A DNA stretch of 64,000 nucleotides, taken from the NCBI GenBank assembly GCA_030246985.1, contig CP107246.1, positions 2,640,354-2,704,353 of the forward strand, written 5' to 3'. The DNA is from Candidatus Nitricoxidivorans perseverans (lineage in GTDB: Bacteria; Pseudomonadota; Gammaproteobacteria; Burkholderiales; Rhodocyclaceae). The notes beneath the pieces were generated by a model that had not been told where the DNA came from, ran no database searches, and was given only the letters and a program-made list of their open reading frames with translations. Shown one piece after another: positions 1 to 10,844 of this stretch. How positions within the stretch are numbered: the stretch's first letter is position 1; the number at the start of each line of letters is the position of its first letter. Both the position numbers and the translations under genes were made by a program.

Positions 1-42
1 ACAAGCAGCAGCCTTTCCTTTGAACTTCGCCGCCAGCACTAC

Positions 43-1881
43 ATGGGCCGATGTCCGGGCAGGCCGGTGGCCGCCGTCGGGCAGGGCGCCGATTCCTTGC
101 TGCGCCAGATCATTGCCGGCCGACAGCTCACCGCGCTGTTCCAGCCGATCATCGACCTGAACCGCGGGCAGATATTCGGCTTCGAGGGGCTGATCCGAGG
201 CCCGGTGGACGGCCCCCTGCATTCGCCGCTGAAGCTCTTCGAGGCCGCCGAAGCGCACGATATGCGCGAGGAGATCGAACATCTGTGCCGGCGCGTCACG
301 CTGGAGAGCTATAAGCAGCAGGGTTTGCCTGGCAGGCTCTTTCTGAACGTCAGCCCGGAGTGCCTGCTCTCGCCCGGCGCGCGATCGGGCGAAACCCTGA
401 ACTCCATCCGCGCGCTCGATATCGATCCGTCGCGGGTCGTGATCGAACTTACCGAAAACCAGCCGACCTTCGATTTCGAACTCATGCGCGAAGCCGTGCG
501 GCATTACCGCGCCATGGGCTTTTCGATCGCCATCGACGATCTCGGTCAGGGCTTCTCCAGTTTGCGTCTCTGGTCGGAGTTGAGCCCGGAATTCGTCAAG
601 ATCGACAGGCATTTCGTCCAGGGAGTCGACAGCGATCCGATCAAGCGGCAGTTCCTGCGATCGATACAGGAAATTGCGCGCAAATCCGGCACCTCGGTAA
701 TTGCGGAAGGCATCGAAACGGACGGTGAAATGCGGCATGTCGGCGGCAGCGGTATCGCCCTCGGCCAGGGTTATTTCTTCGCCCGCCCCCTCGCGATACC
801 GCGGGTCGACCTGCCCGGTGAAATGCAGGAGAAGCTGCGGCGCGGTGGCGCGGCGCGGCGTGCGCGCGGGGACGCTCGCGGCGCGACCCCGCGGGCCATG
901 GACGTGGTTCGAGACGTGCCGGTGGCCGATGTGAACGCGACGACCGAGGAGGTCTATGCCATTTTCGAGCAGCATCCCGGCCTGCAAAGCCTGCCGATCC
1001 TGCTCGGCGACCGCCCGGCCGGGCTGATCAGCCGCATCACCCTGATCGATCGCTATGCGCGCCCTTACCGCCGCGAGTTGTACGGCAGGAAATCCTGTAC
1101 CGTGATCATGGACCCGCAACCCCTTCTGGTGGAAGCGGAGACGAGCCTTCAGGAACTGAGTTTCCTTCTGGCCGAAGGGGATCAGCGCCACCTGGCCGAC
1201 GGCTTTCTGGTGGTCGGCCAGGGGCGCTACTACGGCTACGGCAGCGGCCACGATGTGGTGCGCGAGATCACGCGCATGCAGATCGAGGCTGCCCGGCACG
1301 CCAACCCGCTGACCGACCTGCCGGGCAACGTGCCGCTGAACGAACGCATCGACGCGTGGCTCATTGAGCGCCCGGTTTTCCAGGCTTGCTATTGCGATCT
1401 CGACAACTTCAAGCCTTTCAACGACGTCTATGGCTATTCGCGCGGCGATGATCTGATCAAGCTGCTGGCCTTCGTCCTTAGAACCCACTGCCATCCCGAA
1501 ACGGATTTCATCGGCCACATCGGTGGCGATGATTTCCTGGTGCTGTTCGGCAGCGACGACTGGGAGGCGCGTTGCCAGCGGATTCTTGCGGACTTCGCGC
1601 ATCGCGTCGGCGATTTCTTCAGCGCTGTCGATCGGGAACGCGGTGGTTACGCCACCGAAAACCGGCAGGGCGAAAGGGTCTTCGTGCCGCTGACGAGTCT
1701 GTCGCTCGGCGTTGTCCATGTCGAGTGCGATCGCTACGGCGCCTACCATCAGGTTGCCGCCGCCGCCGCGGTCGCAAAGAAGGAGGCTAAGAAGATGCCG
1801 GGCAACAGCATCTTCATCGAGCGTCGTCGCATGGAAGGCGAGATGGGAGACGTGCGGCAAGACGATGCCCGTCAAAATTGA
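43..1881 (+). CDS. EAL-CBS-GGDEF cyclic-di-GMP signalling protein
   Basis: A 612-residue cytoplasmic protein for turnover of the second messenger c-di-GMP. The EAL phosphodiesterase domain (about residues 18-265) keeps the usual acidic and metal-site motifs: FEGLIRG (the EAL position reads EGL), FLNVSP, ELTE, DDLGQGFSSL, VKIDR, AEGIET and GQGYFF. A CBS-like region (about 290-410) follows, then a GGDEF domain (about 425-595) with the signature HIGGDDF, in which the second acidic residue of GGDEF is D. No RxxD inhibitory site is seen before it. This domain order is a known family. The EAL half is probably active, while cyclase activity is less certain. The frame is open to the window edge, so the true start could lie upstream; the ATG used places the EAL domain where this family usually begins. 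No transmembrane segment is seen. Confidence 0.85.
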   Translation: MGRCPGRPVAAVGQGADSLLRQIIAGRQLTALFQPIIDLNRGQIFGFEGLIRGPVDGPLHSPLKLFEAAEAHDMREEIEHLCRRVTLESYKQQGLPGRLFLNVSPECLLSPGARSGETLNSIRALDIDPSRVVIELTENQPTFDFELMREAVRHYRAMGFSIAIDDLGQGFSSLRLWSELSPEFVKIDRHFVQGVDSDPIKRQFLRSIQEIARKSGTSVIAEGIETDGEMRHVGGSGIALGQGYFFARPLAIPRVDLPGEMQEKLRRGGAARRARGDARGATPRAMDVVRDVPVADVNATTEEVYAIFEQHPGLQSLPILLGDRPAGLISRITLIDRYARPYRRELYGRKSCTVIMDPQPLLVEAETSLQELSFLLAEGDQRHLADGFLVVGQGRYYGYGSGHDVVREITRMQIEAARHANPLTDLPGNVPLNERIDAWLIERPVFQACYCDLDNFKPFNDVYGYSRGDDLIKLLAFVLRTHCHPETDFIGHIGGDDFLVLFGSDDWEARCQRILADFAHRVGDFFSAVDRERGGYATENRQGERVFVPLTSLSLGVVHVECDRYGAYHQVAAAAAVAKKEAKKMPGNSIFIERRRMEGEMGDVRQDDARQN

Positions 1882-1907
1882 CCCGCGCCGGCCGACGCCG
1901 GTATAAT
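1878..1907 (+). promoter_or_regulatory. sigma-70 promoter for tpiA
   Basis: TTGACC at 1878-1883 and a perfect TATAAT at 1902-1907, separated by 18 bases. The -35 box overlaps the stop codon of the upstream signalling gene, and tpiA starts 32 bases after the -10 box. It probably drives tpiA and secG. Confidence 0.7.
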
Positions 1908-1939
1908 CCGACCCCTTTGCAATCTGTCGGATCGCTGTC

Positions 1940-2686
1940 ATGTCCCGCCCCAAACTCGTCGCCGGCAACTGGAAGATGCATGGCAGCCTGGCCGGCAACC
2001 TGAGCCTGCTGACCGCCGTGCGCGCCGGCGCCGCCGGCCTGAAAAACCAGATGGCCGTGTGCGTACCCGCCCCCTACCTGGCGCAGGCCCAGTCGGTGCT
2101 GGCGGGCAGCGACGTCGCTTGGGGCGCGCAGGACGTTTCCCGATATGCCCAGGGCGCCTATACCGGCGAGGTCGGCGCGGCGATGCTCAAGGATTTCGGC
2201 TGCCGCTACGCGATCGTCGGGCATTCCGAGCGCCGCACTTATCACGGCGAGACCGACGAAGCCGTCGCCGCCAAGGCGGAATCCGCCATCCGGTGCGGCC
2301 TGGTGCCGATCATCTGCGTCGGCGAGACCTTGGCCGAGCGCGAAGCCAACGCCACCGGAGAGGTCGTCACGCGCCAGATGGATGCGGTGATCGCCCGTAT
2401 CGGCGCGTCCGGGCTGGCGAAGTCGGTCGTCGCCTATGAACCCGTCTGGGCCATCGGCACCGGCAAGACCGCCACGCCGCAGCAGGCGCAGGAGGTTCAC
2501 GCATTGATTCGCGCGCGCGCGGCGCAGGCTGATCCGGCCGTTGCCGGCGGACTGCTGATCCTCTACGGCGGGAGCATGAAACCGAACAACGCCAGGGATC
2601 TCATGGGCCAGCCCGACATCGACGGCGGCCTGATCGGCGGCGCCGCCTTGGTGGCGGACGACTTCTTGGCGATTTGCGCCGCATAA
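1940..2686 (+). CDS. tpiA: triosephosphate isomerase
   Basis: Interconverts dihydroxyacetone phosphate and glyceraldehyde 3-phosphate in glycolysis and gluconeogenesis. At 248 aa it is the normal length for this TIM barrel. The active-site residues are present: Asn and Lys in GNWKMHG near the start, His in VGHSER (about 95), Glu in [11 protein letters not shown] (about 166), and the phosphate-binding GGS and GGAAL near the end. It lies behind a strong promoter and is followed 17 bases later by secG, a pairing common in proteobacteria. Nothing unusual. Confidence 0.97.
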   Translation: MSRPKLVAGNWKMHGSLAGNLSLLTAVRAGAAGLKNQMAVCVPAPYLAQAQSVLAGSDVAWGAQDVSRYAQGAYTGEVGAAMLKDFGCRYAIVGHSERRTYHGETDEAVAAKAESAIRCGLVPIICVGETLAEREANATGEVVTRQMDAVIARIGASGLAKSVVAYEPVWAIGTGKTATPQQAQEVHALIRARAAQADPAVAGGLLILYGGSMKPNNARDLMGQPDIDGGLIGGAALVADDFLAICAA

Positions 2687-2703
2687 ACACACGGAATCCA
2701 ACA

Positions 2704-3060
2704 ATGGAAAACATGATCTATCCCCTGTTGCTGACGGCCCATATTCTGGTGGGGGCCGGCGTCATCGGCCTGGTGCTTCTCCAGCACGGCAAGGGCGCCG
2801 ACATGGGCGCCGCCTTCGGCAGCGGTGCATCGGGCAGCTTGTTCGGGGCCACCGGCTCGGCCAATTTCCTGTCGCGTGCGACCGGCATCCTGGCGGCGGT
2901 ATTTTTCCTGACGAGCCTGAGCCTCGCCTATCTGGCCGGTTCAAAGCCCAAGGCCGAGGCGTCGGGCAGCCTCATGGAATCGGTGCAGACCAAGCCCGCC
3001 GCTCCTGCGCCCGCATCCGATGCGCCGATGGGATCAAAAGCAAAAGATATTCCGAAGTAG
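2704..3060 (+). CDS. secG: preprotein translocase subunit SecG
   Basis: Small inner-membrane subunit of the SecYEG protein-export channel. The 118-aa protein has two membrane helices (about residues 5-24 and 53-75) joined by the conserved loop with LLQHGKGADMGAAFG and the following GSANFLSRAT. The C-terminal tail is a soluble Ala/Pro/Lys-rich stretch, variable in this family. I chose the ATG at 2704 because it places the first helix at the N-terminus; an earlier in-frame ATG lies inside the end of tpiA. The tpiA-secG-tRNA-Leu-nuoA order is typical of betaproteobacteria. Confidence 0.95.
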   Translation: MENMIYPLLLTAHILVGAGVIGLVLLQHGKGADMGAAFGSGASGSLFGATGSANFLSRATGILAAVFFLTSLSLAYLAGSKPKAEASGSLMESVQTKPAAPAPASDAPMGSKAKDIPK

Positions 3061-3112
3061 GAAATATTTGGTATCGTGCGCGATCCTTTGTGTCGGGCAT
3101 GAGAGTGGCAGC

Positions 3113-3197
3113 GCCGACGTGGTGAAATTGGTAGACACGCTATCTTGAGGGGGTAGTGGCGAAAGCTGTGCGAGTTCGAGTCTCGCCGTCGGCACCA
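3113..3197 (+). tRNA. tRNA-Leu(GAG)
   Basis: An 85-nt tRNA with acceptor stem GCCGACG/CGTCGGC, discriminator A73 and an encoded CCA. The anticodon loop TTGAGGG gives GAG, reading CTC/CTT leucine codons. The long variable arm fits the Leu class. Between it and nuoA lies a hairpin of two GCGGCCGC octamers (3247-3268) without a T run, so it is not a clear terminator. Confidence 0.97.
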
Positions 3198-3308
3198 GTA
3201 ACATGTAGTGAGGCAGTGACAGTAGAGCAATAAGAGCAAGAAACTGCGGCCGCCTGTGAGCGGCCGCCGATAATAATCAGAGCGGCGAAGCCGCGAGAAC
3301 AGCGAAGA

Positions 3309-3683
3309 ATGTTGGAGAACTATTTTCCTGTCCTGGTTTTCGTGATCGTGGGCCTGGCCTTCGGTTGCGTGCCCATTCTTCTCGGCTGGCTGGTCGCGCC
3401 CAACCGGCCCGACAGCGAGAAGCTCTCTCCCTTCGAATGCGGCTTCGAGCCTTTCGGCGACGCCCGCATGAAGTTCGATGTGCGCTACTACCTCATCGCC
3501 ATCATTTTCATCCTGTTCGATCTTGAGGTTGCCTTCCTGCTGCCTTGGGCGACGATCTTCAAGGAGATCGCCGGCACGCCCGAAATCAAGGTGTTCGGCT
3601 TTGTCGAGATGATGGTGTTCCTCGCCATCCTCGTGATCGGCTACATCTATGCCTGGGCCAAGGGCGCCCTCGACTGGGAGTGA
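3309..3683 (+). CDS. nuoA: NADH-quinone oxidoreductase subunit A
   Basis: First gene of the 14-gene complex I operon. NuoA is a 124-aa membrane subunit with three helices (about 7-28, 62-85 and 93-115). It has the conserved [20 protein letters not shown] loop, whose Cys lies near the quinone site, and the acidic FDLEVAFL motif in helix 2. Complex I couples NADH oxidation and quinone reduction to proton pumping across the inner membrane. nuoB follows after 4 bases. Confidence 0.97.
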   Translation: MLENYFPVLVFVIVGLAFGCVPILLGWLVAPNRPDSEKLSPFECGFEPFGDARMKFDVRYYLIAIIFILFDLEVAFLLPWATIFKEIAGTPEIKVFGFVEMMVFLAILVIGYIYAWAKGALDWE

Positions 3684-3687
3684 CCGG

Positions 3688-4167
3688 ATGAGCATCGAAG
3701 GCGTTCTCAAGGAAGGTTTCGTCACCACCAGCCTCGATCAGCTGATCAACTGGACGCGCACGGGCTCCATGTGGCCGATGACCTTCGGCTTGGCCTGCTG
3801 CGCCGTCGAGATGATCCACGCCGGCTGCTCGCGCTACGACCTCGACCGCTTCGGCGTGGTGTTCCGTCCGAGCCCGCGGCAAAGCGACGTGATGATCGTC
3901 GCCGGCACGCTGACCAACAAGATGGCGCCGGCCCTGCGCAAGGTCTACGACCAGATGGCCGAGCCGCGCTGGGTGATGTCGATGGGCTCCTGCGCCAACG
4001 GCGGCGGCTACTACCACTACTCGTACTCGGTGGTGCGCGGTTGCGACCGCATCGTGCCGGTCGACGTCTATGTGCCGGGCTGCCCGCCCACGGCCGAGGC
4101 GCTGCTCTACGGCATCATCCAGTTGCAGAACAAGATCCGGCGCACCTCGACGATTGCACGGCCATGA
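3688..4167 (+). CDS. nuoB: NADH-quinone oxidoreductase subunit B
   Basis: A 159-aa peripheral-arm subunit that carries iron-sulfur cluster N2, the last electron donor before quinone. The cluster Cys residues are in [17 protein letters not shown] and VPGCPPT. The ATG at 3688 gives the standard MSIEGVL start; a longer in-frame start would overlap nuoA. It ends with an ATGA overlap with nuoC, which suggests coupled translation. Confidence 0.97.
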   Translation: MSIEGVLKEGFVTTSLDQLINWTRTGSMWPMTFGLACCAVEMIHAGCSRYDLDRFGVVFRPSPRQSDVMIVAGTLTNKMAPALRKVYDQMAEPRWVMSMGSCANGGGYYHYSYSVVRGCDRIVPVDVYVPGCPPTAEALLYGIIQLQNKIRRTSTIARP

Positions 4168-4766
4168 ACACGATGGGCGAAAAACTTGAACGACTCCGTC
4201 AGACGCTGAAAAGCGTGTTCGGCGACCGCATCGGCGAGCCGGTGCTGGCGCTGGGCGAAGTGACCGTCGAATGCGGCGGCGCCGCCTATGCCGAGGTGGC
4301 GCGCACGCTGCGCGACCACGCCGAACTCGCCTTCGAGCAGCTCATCGACCTCTCCGGCATCGACTATTCGACCTTCGCAGGACGGGAAGGCGGACGTCGG
4401 TACGCCGTGGTCTGCCACCTGACTTCCATCCGCCACAACTGGCGCCTGCGCTTGCGGGCGTTCGCCGACGATGACGAAGCGCCGACGCTGGCCTCGGTGG
4501 TCGATGTCTGGAACGGCGCCAACTGGTACGAGCGCGAGGCCTTCGACCTTTGCGGCATTCGTTTCGAGGGTCACCCCGACCTGCGCCGCATCCTGACCGA
4601 CTACGGCTTCGAGGGCCACCCGCTGCGCAAGGACTTCCCGGTCTCCGGCCATGTCGAGATGCGCTACGACGCCGAGGAGCGCCGCGTCGTCTACCAGCCG
4701 GTGACCGTCGAGCCGCGCGAGGTCACGCCGCGCATCGTGCGCGAGGAGAATTACGGCCGTGGCTGA
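4164..4766 (+). CDS. nuoC: NADH-quinone oxidoreductase subunit C
   Basis: The 30-kDa subunit of the complex I peripheral arm, 200 aa, not fused to NuoD. It contains the family signature [24 protein letters not shown] split over residues about 120-143, then [13 protein letters not shown]. Its ATG overlaps the nuoB stop, and its stop lies 8 bases inside nuoD. It helps to form the quinone-binding module with NuoB and NuoD. Confidence 0.96.
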   Translation: MNTMGEKLERLRQTLKSVFGDRIGEPVLALGEVTVECGGAAYAEVARTLRDHAELAFEQLIDLSGIDYSTFAGREGGRRYAVVCHLTSIRHNWRLRLRAFADDDEAPTLASVVDVWNGANWYEREAFDLCGIRFEGHPDLRRILTDYGFEGHPLRKDFPVSGHVEMRYDAEERRVVYQPVTVEPREVTPRIVREENYGRG

Positions 4767-6012
4767 GATCAAGAACTACACGATCAACTTCGGACCGCAG
4801 CATCCGGCCGCGCACGGCGTGTTGCGCCTGATCCTGGAGCTGGACGGCGAGGTGGTCGTGAAGGCCGACCCGCACATCGGTCTGCTGCACCGGGGCACCG
4901 AGAAGCTTGCCGAGACGCGCACCTGGCTCCAGACGCTGCCCTACCTGGACCGACTCGATTACGTCTCCATGATGTGCAACGAGCACGCCTACTGCCTCGC
5001 GGTGGAGCGGCTGCTCGGCGTCGAGGTTCCCCTCCGCGCCCAGTACATTCGGGTGATGATGGACGAGGTCACGCGCATCCTGAACCACCTGCTCAACATC
5101 GGCACGCACGCGCTCGACATCGGCGCGATGACGATGGTGCTCTACACCTTCCGCGAGCGGGAAGACCTGATGGACGTGTACGAGGCCATTTCCGGCGCGC
5201 GGCTTCATGCCGCCTACTATCGGCCGGGCGGTGTTTACCGCGACCTGCCGGACCGCATGCCGCAGTACAAGCCGAACCGCTTCAAGAACGAGGCGACGGT
5301 CAAGCGCCTCAACGCGGCGCGCGAAGGCAGCCTCCTGGACTTCCTGGAGGACTTCACCGACCGATTCCCCGGCTACCTCGACGAATACCACACGCTGCTG
5401 ACCGACAACCGCATCTGGAAGCAGCGCACCGTCGACGTCGGCGTGATCCCGCCCGATCGCGCGCTCCAGCTCGGCTTCACCGGCCCGATGCTGCGCGGTT
5501 CCGGCATCGAGTGGGACCTGAGGAAGAAAGCGCCCTACGAGGTCTATGACCGCATGGAATTCGACATCCCCGTGGGCACCAACGGCGACTGCTATGACCG
5601 TTACCTCGTGCGTATGGAAGAGATGCGCCAGGCCAACCGCATCGTCAAACAGTGCATCGACTGGCTGCGCAAGAACCCGGGGCTCGTCATCACCGGCGAC
5701 CACAAGGTGGCGCCGCCGCCGCGCGAGAAGATGAAGTCCAGCATGGAAGAGCTGATCCACCACTTCAAGCTCTTCTCCGAGGGCATGCACGTGCCAGCCG
5801 GCGAGGCCTACGCCGCCATCGAGCATCCGAAAGGCGAGTTCGGCGTCTGGGCGGTGTCCGACGGCGCCAACAAGCCCTACCGGATCAAGCTGCGCTCGCC
5901 GGGCTTCCCGCACCTCGCCGCCACCGAGGAAATGGCGAAGGGCCACATGATCGCCGACGTCACCGCCATCATCGGCACCATCGACCTGGTGCTGGGAGAC
6001 ACCGACCGATGA
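4759..6012 (+). CDS. nuoD: NADH-quinone oxidoreductase subunit D
   Basis: The 49-kDa subunit (417 aa), which with NuoB forms the quinone pocket. It has the family N-terminus [16 protein letters not shown] with the key His, the HRGTEKL segment, and a C-terminus ending in VLGDTDR. The start is GTG at 4759, 8 bases before the nuoC stop; this is the only start that keeps the [17 protein letters not shown]-terminus. The stop overlaps the nuoE start as ATGA. Confidence 0.97.
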   Translation: MAEIKNYTINFGPQHPAAHGVLRLILELDGEVVVKADPHIGLLHRGTEKLAETRTWLQTLPYLDRLDYVSMMCNEHAYCLAVERLLGVEVPLRAQYIRVMMDEVTRILNHLLNIGTHALDIGAMTMVLYTFREREDLMDVYEAISGARLHAAYYRPGGVYRDLPDRMPQYKPNRFKNEATVKRLNAAREGSLLDFLEDFTDRFPGYLDEYHTLLTDNRIWKQRTVDVGVIPPDRALQLGFTGPMLRGSGIEWDLRKKAPYEVYDRMEFDIPVGTNGDCYDRYLVRMEEMRQANRIVKQCIDWLRKNPGLVITGDHKVAPPPREKMKSSMEELIHHFKLFSEGMHVPAGEAYAAIEHPKGEFGVWAVSDGANKPYRIKLRSPGFPHLAATEEMAKGHMIADVTAIIGTIDLVLGDTDR

Positions 6013-6488
6013 GTGTACTGAGCCTGGAAACCGTCGCACAGATCAACGCCGAGATCGGGAAATATCCCGAGGGCCAGAAGCAGTCTGCGGTGATGTCTGC
6101 CCTACGCGTCGTCCAGACCGAGCGGGGCTGGGTTTCGAAGGAGGCCATCGAGGCCGTCGCCGCGCATCTCGGCATGGCGCCGATGGCCGTCTATGAGGTC
6201 GCAACCTTCTACAACATGTACGACCTCGATCCAGTCGGCAAGTACAAGATCACCGTCTGCACCAACCTGCCGTGCGCGCTCTCCGGCGGCGTCCACGCGG
6301 GCGAGTACCTCAAGGACAAGCTGGGCATCGAGTTCAACGAGACGACGCCGGACGGCCTGTTCACGCTGAAAGAGGGCGAGTGCATGGGCGCCTGCGGCGA
6401 CGCACCGGTGATGCTGGTGAACAACATCCGCATGCGCTGCTTCATGACGCCGGACGAGATCGACCGCCTGCTGGGAGAATGCAAATGA
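6009..6488 (+). CDS. nuoE: NADH-quinone oxidoreductase subunit E
   Basis: The 24-kDa subunit (159 aa), a thioredoxin-like 2Fe-2S protein of the NADH module. The four ligands are seen in CTNLPC and [11 protein letters not shown]. The N-terminal helical part includes the conserved [11 protein letters not shown]. Its start overlaps the nuoD stop and its stop overlaps the nuoF start (both ATGA). Confidence 0.96.
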   Translation: MSVLSLETVAQINAEIGKYPEGQKQSAVMSALRVVQTERGWVSKEAIEAVAAHLGMAPMAVYEVATFYNMYDLDPVGKYKITVCTNLPCALSGGVHAGEYLKDKLGIEFNETTPDGLFTLKEGECMGACGDAPVMLVNNIRMRCFMTPDEIDRLLGECK

Positions 6489-7825
6489 TCGTCGACGCGA
6501 TCACCCCGCTGCTCTCCGCCGGCTGGACAAAGGGTGACGATGGCTGGCGCCTGAAGGACTACGAGTCGCGCGGCGGTTACCAGTCGCTGAAAAGGATCTT
6601 CGCCGAGAAGAAGTCGCCTGACGACGTGATCGCCGAGGTCAAGGCCTCCGGCCTGCGCGGCCGCGGCGGCGCGGGCTTCCCCGTCGGCATGAAGTGGAGC
6701 TTCATGCCCAAGGCGGCGCCGCTGAAATACATCATTTGCAACACCGACGAGGGCGAGCCCGGCACCTTCAAGGATCGCGACATCCTGCGCTACGACCCGC
6801 ATTCGGTCATCGAGGGCATGATCATCGCGGGCTTCGCCGTGGGCGCGAAAGCCGGTTACAACTACATCCATGGCGAGATCTTCGAGATATACGAGCGATT
6901 CGAGGCCGCGCTGGCCGAGGCGCGCGCCGCCGGCTACCTCGGGAAGAACATCCTCGGCTCCGGCGTCGATTTCGACCTCTTCGCCCACCACGGCTGGGGC
7001 GCTTACATCTGCGGCGAAGAGTCCGCCCTGATCGAATCCATCGAGGGCAAGAAGGGCCAGCCGCGCACGAAGCCGCCCTTCCCGGCGCAGGTCGGTCTCT
7101 ACGGCAAGCCCACGCTGGTCAACAACACGGAAAGCTACGCCTCCGTGCCTCATATCTTCCGTATCGGCGGACAGGCCTATCTGGAACTGGGCAAGCCCAA
7201 CAACGGCGGCACCAAGCTGTTCTCGATCTCAGGCCATGTGATGAAGCCGGGCAACTACGAGGTGCCGCTGGGTACGCCCTTCGCGAAGCTGCTGGAAATG
7301 GCCGGCGGCATGCGCGGAGGCCGCAAGCTCAAGGGCGTGATCCCCGGCGGGTCGAGTTCGCCCGTGCTGCCCGCCGAGATCATCATGGACTGCACGATGG
7401 ATTACGACTGCATCGCCAAGGCCGGCTCGATGCTCGGCTCCGGCGCGATCATCGTCATGGACGAGACGGTCTGCATGGTCAAGGCGCTGGAGCGGCTGTC
7501 CTGGTTCTACTACGAGGAGTCCTGCGGCCAGTGCACGCCCTGCCGCGAGGGCACCGGCTGGCTGCACAAGATACTGCGCCGCATCGAGCACGGCCAGGGC
7601 CGTCCGGAGGATCTCGACCTGCTCGGCTCGATCACCGGCAACATCATGGGCCGCACGGTCTGCCCGCTGGGCGACGCCGCCTCGATGCCGGTCAACGGTT
7701 TCCTCAAGCACTTCCGGCCGGAATTCGAGTACCACATCGAGCACAAGAAGTGCCTCGTGTCGCCCGAACTCCAGAAGGCCGGCAGCACCTTCCACACCCG
7801 GATGATGGCGGGGGCCGCATGCTGA
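6485..7825 (+). CDS. nuoF: NADH-quinone oxidoreductase subunit F
   Basis: The 51-kDa NADH- and FMN-binding subunit (446 aa), the electron entry point. The NADH/FMN motif [16 protein letters not shown] is near residue 60, the FMN-site [13 protein letters not shown] follows, and cluster N3 Cys residues are in [12 protein letters not shown] with the fourth in TVCPLGDA. Its last 7 bases overlap nuoG. Confidence 0.97.
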   Translation: MIVDAITPLLSAGWTKGDDGWRLKDYESRGGYQSLKRIFAEKKSPDDVIAEVKASGLRGRGGAGFPVGMKWSFMPKAAPLKYIICNTDEGEPGTFKDRDILRYDPHSVIEGMIIAGFAVGAKAGYNYIHGEIFEIYERFEAALAEARAAGYLGKNILGSGVDFDLFAHHGWGAYICGEESALIESIEGKKGQPRTKPPFPAQVGLYGKPTLVNNTESYASVPHIFRIGGQAYLELGKPNNGGTKLFSISGHVMKPGNYEVPLGTPFAKLLEMAGGMRGGRKLKGVIPGGSSSPVLPAEIIMDCTMDYDCIAKAGSMLGSGAIIVMDETVCMVKALERLSWFYYEESCGQCTPCREGTGWLHKILRRIEHGQGRPEDLDLLGSITGNIMGRTVCPLGDAASMPVNGFLKHFRPEFEYHIEHKKCLVSPELQKAGSTFHTRMMAGAAC

Positions 7826-9783
7826 ACATCGAGATCGACGGCAAGCAGTTCCAGGTTCCACCCGGCACCACGGTCATCCAGGCCGCGAACCAGGCCGGCA
7901 TCTACATCCCGCATTTCTGCTACCACAAGAAACTCTCCATCGCGGCCAGCTGCCGCATGTGCCTGGTGCAGGTGGAGAAGGCGCCCAAGCCGCTGCCCGC
8001 CTGTGCCACGACAGTCGCCGACGGCATGAAGGTATTCACCCACTCGGAGCTGGCCGTGAAGGCCCAGAAGGGGGTGATGGAATTCCTTCTCATCAACCAC
8101 CCGCTCGACTGCCCGATCTGCGACCAGGCGGGCGAGTGCCGCTTGCAGGATCTCTCCGTCGGCTACGGCGGCACGAACGCCCGCTACCAGGAAGAAAAGC
8201 GCGTCGTGCCGAACAAGGACCTGGGGCCGCTGGTCGTCGGCAACATGACCCGCTGCATCAACTGCACCCGCTGCGTGCGCTTCCTCCAGGAAATCGCGGG
8301 CTACCAGGAAATGGGCCAGGCCTTCCGCGGCGACCGCGCCGAGATCATGCCCTTCCTGGGGCGGACGATCGACTCCGAGCTTTCCGGCAACATCATCGAC
8401 CTCTGCCCGGTGGGTTCGCTGACGTCGAAGCCCTTCCGCTACACCGCGCGGAGCTGGGAACTGGCCCGGCGCCCCTCGATTGCGCCGCACGACGGCCTGG
8501 GCAGCAATGTCGTCGTCCACGTCAAGAACGACCGCGTCTATCGCGTCACGCCGCGCGAGAACGAAGCGATCAACGAGTGCTGGCTTTCGGACCGCGACCG
8601 CTTCTCCTACGAGGGGCTCAATTCCGCCGACCGCCTGACGAAGCCCATGGTGAAGCAGGGCGGCGTCTGGAAGGAAGTGGAATGGAACCAGGCGCTCGAC
8701 TATGCCTCCCATGCCCTTTCCGGCGTGGCGAAGGAGCACGGCTCGGCGGCCGTGGGTGCGCTCGTGAGCCCCGCCGCGACGCTGGAGGAGATGGCGCTTG
8801 CCGCCAAGCTGATGCGCGGCCTTGGCTCGGAGAACATCGACTTCCGCCTGCGCCAGCGTGATTTTTCCGCCGACGGCAAGCGCGCCGGCACCCCCTGGCT
8901 GGGCATGAAGGTTGCCGACCTGGACGCGCTCAATCGCGTACTGCTCGTCGGCGCCAACCTCAGGCGCGAGCATCCCCTCGTCGCTTGGCGCCTGCGCAAG
9001 TCGAAGGCCGCCGTCGTACAGGTTTCGCAACCGGCGGAACTGCAAGCTCTCATCAATGCCGGCGATACGGCATTCGATGGCATCCTGCTGGGCAATCAGG
9101 CGCAGCAGCATCCGGGCGCCGCCACGCTTGCGGCACTCTCCCAGCAACTGGCCGAGCGCCTTGGCGCCAAGGTTGGCTGGCTCGTCGCCGACGCCAACGG
9201 CGTGGGCGGCTACGTCGCCAAGGCCGTGCCGGGCGAAGGCGGGCTGAACGCCGCCGCGATGATCTCCGATCCCCGCAAGGCCTACCTCGTGCTCGGCGCC
9301 GAGCCGGAACTCGACTGCGCGGACGGCGCAGCCGCGCTGGCTGCGATGAAGCAGGCGCAGTCGGTCGTCGTCCTGACCTCATTCAAGTCGGCAGCCATGC
9401 TCGACACCGCCGACTGCCTGCTGCCGGTGTCCCCCTTCACCGAGACCTCCGGCACGTTCATCAACATGGAAGGCCGCGTGCAGGGCTTCGCCGCCGCCGT
9501 CCGTCCGCTGGGCGAGACGCGGCCGGCCTGGAAGGTGCTGCGCGTGCTCGGCAACCTGCTCCGGCTCGACGGCTTCGGCCAGGAGAGCAGCGAGGACGTG
9601 CGCAACGAAGTCCTCGGCGGAGCGTCCGAATTCGTGCCGGGCCTCGACAACACCGTCTCCGGGGTCGCCATCGACCTGTCGGACGGCGCGCAGGCCGTCG
9701 CCGTGCCGATGTACGCCGTCGATCCGCTGGTGCGCCGCGCCGCGAGTCTGCAACGCACGGGCATCGCGAGGGAGAAGGTCTGA
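7819..9783 (+). CDS. nuoG: NADH-quinone oxidoreductase subunit G (short form)
   Basis: The large Fe-S subunit of complex I. The N-terminal cluster region is complete: HFCYHKKLS with SCRMC, then [10 protein letters not shown], and RCINCTRC with a later Cys in IDLCPVG. The molybdopterin-oxidoreductase-like middle part follows, including [15 protein letters not shown]. At 654 aa it is about 120 residues shorter than the betaproteobacterial NuoG proteins I recall. A stretch after [14 protein letters not shown] looks shortened, and the chain stops just after the DPLVRRA segment, so the usual C-terminal beta-barrel-like extension is absent. The frame is unbroken and nuoH starts in the stop codon (TGATG), so the short form looks natural. 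All cluster ligands remain, so function is probably kept. Confidence 0.93.
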   Translation: MLNIEIDGKQFQVPPGTTVIQAANQAGIYIPHFCYHKKLSIAASCRMCLVQVEKAPKPLPACATTVADGMKVFTHSELAVKAQKGVMEFLLINHPLDCPICDQAGECRLQDLSVGYGGTNARYQEEKRVVPNKDLGPLVVGNMTRCINCTRCVRFLQEIAGYQEMGQAFRGDRAEIMPFLGRTIDSELSGNIIDLCPVGSLTSKPFRYTARSWELARRPSIAPHDGLGSNVVVHVKNDRVYRVTPRENEAINECWLSDRDRFSYEGLNSADRLTKPMVKQGGVWKEVEWNQALDYASHALSGVAKEHGSAAVGALVSPAATLEEMALAAKLMRGLGSENIDFRLRQRDFSADGKRAGTPWLGMKVADLDALNRVLLVGANLRREHPLVAWRLRKSKAAVVQVSQPAELQALINAGDTAFDGILLGNQAQQHPGAATLAALSQQLAERLGAKVGWLVADANGVGGYVAKAVPGEGGLNAAAMISDPRKAYLVLGAEPELDCADGAAALAAMKQAQSVVVLTSFKSAAMLDTADCLLPVSPFTETSGTFINMEGRVQGFAAAVRPLGETRPAWKVLRVLGNLLRLDGFGQESSEDVRNEVLGGASEFVPGLDNTVSGVAIDLSDGAQAVAVPMYAVDPLVRRAASLQRTGIAREKV

Positions 9784-10844
9784 TGGAAATGCTCCTCGCC
9801 CCCATCCACCAGCACGTCGCCCCGCTGTTCGGTCCGCTCTGGCCCCTCGTCTGGACCGTCGTCAAGATCGCCCTCATCATCGCGCCGCTGCTGCTGGGCG
9901 TCGCCTACCTGACCTTCTGGGAGCGCAAGATCATCGGCTGGATGCAGGTGCGCATCGGCCCCAACCGCGTCGGCCCCTGGGGGCTGCTGCAACCCATCGC
10001 CGACGGCATGAAGCTGTTCTTCAAGGAAGTGCTGATGCCGGCGAAGGCCGATCCGCAGCTCTTCATCCTGGCGCCGATCCTCGCGATGGCGCCGGCGCTG
10101 GCGGCCTGGGCGGTAGTCCCCTTCTTCGAGGGCGGCGCGCTCGCCGACATCGACGCCGGCGTGCTCTACCTGCTGGCGATCACCTCGATCGGCGTCTACG
10201 GCATCATCATCGCCGGATGGGCCTCCAATTCGAAGTATCCCTTCCTCGGCGCCATGCGCTCGGCCGCGCAGATGGTTTCCTACGAGGTGGCCATGGGCCT
10301 GGCCCTGGTCGCCGTACTGATGGTGTCCAACAGTCTCAACCTCTCCGACATCGTGCGCGCTCAGGACCAGGGCCGCTTCGCCGGCATGGGGCTCGGCTTC
10401 CTGTCCTGGAACTGGCTGCCGCTGCTGCCCCTGTTCGTGGTCTATCTGGTTTCGGGCGTCGCCGAGACCAACCGCGCGCCTTTCGACGTGGTCGAGGGCG
10501 AATCGGAGATCGTCGCCGGCCACATGGTCGAGTATTCGGGCATGGCCTTCGCGCTGTTCTTCCTGGCCGAATATGCCAACATGATCCTGATGGCGGCCAT
10601 GACCTCGATATTCTTCCTCGGCGGCTGGCTGTCTCCGGTCGGCTTCCTGCCCGACGGCATCGTCTGGCTGCTGGCCAAAGTCACGGTCGTGCTGTTCTTC
10701 TTCCTGTGGATCCGCGCCACTTTCCCGCGCTATCGCTACGACCAGATCATGCGCCTGGGCTGGAAGGTGTTCGTGCCGGTCACACTCGTCTGGATCCCCG
10801 TCGTCGGCATCTGGATGATGTCGCCGTTCAACATCTGGAAATGA
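9783..10844 (+). CDS. nuoH: NADH-quinone oxidoreductase subunit H
   Basis: A membrane subunit (353 aa, about eight helices) joining the proton-pumping arm to the quinone site. Conserved motifs include [19 protein letters not shown], the loop LADGMKLF-type sequence (here [11 protein letters not shown]), and [18 protein letters not shown]. The start shares bases with the nuoG stop (TGATG). Confidence 0.97.
   Translation: MEMLLAPIHQHVAPLFGPLWPLVWTVVKIALIIAPLLLGVAYLTFWERKIIGWMQVRIGPNRVGPWGLLQPIADGMKLFFKEVLMPAKADPQLFILAPILAMAPALAAWAVVPFFEGGALADIDAGVLYLLAITSIGVYGIIIAGWASNSKYPFLGAMRSAAQMVSYEVAMGLALVAVLMVSNSLNLSDIVRAQDQGRFAGMGLGFLSWNWLPLLPLFVVYLVSGVAETNRAPFDVVEGESEIVAGHMVEYSGMAFALFFLAEYANMILMAAMTSIFFLGGWLSPVGFLPDGIVWLLAKVTVVLFFFLWIRATFPRYRYDQIMRLGWKVFVPVTLVWIPVVGIWMMSPFNIWK

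Noticed and set aside
3247..3268. GCGGCCGC hairpin before nuoA as a terminator
   Set aside because: The octamer is palindromic by itself and no T run follows.
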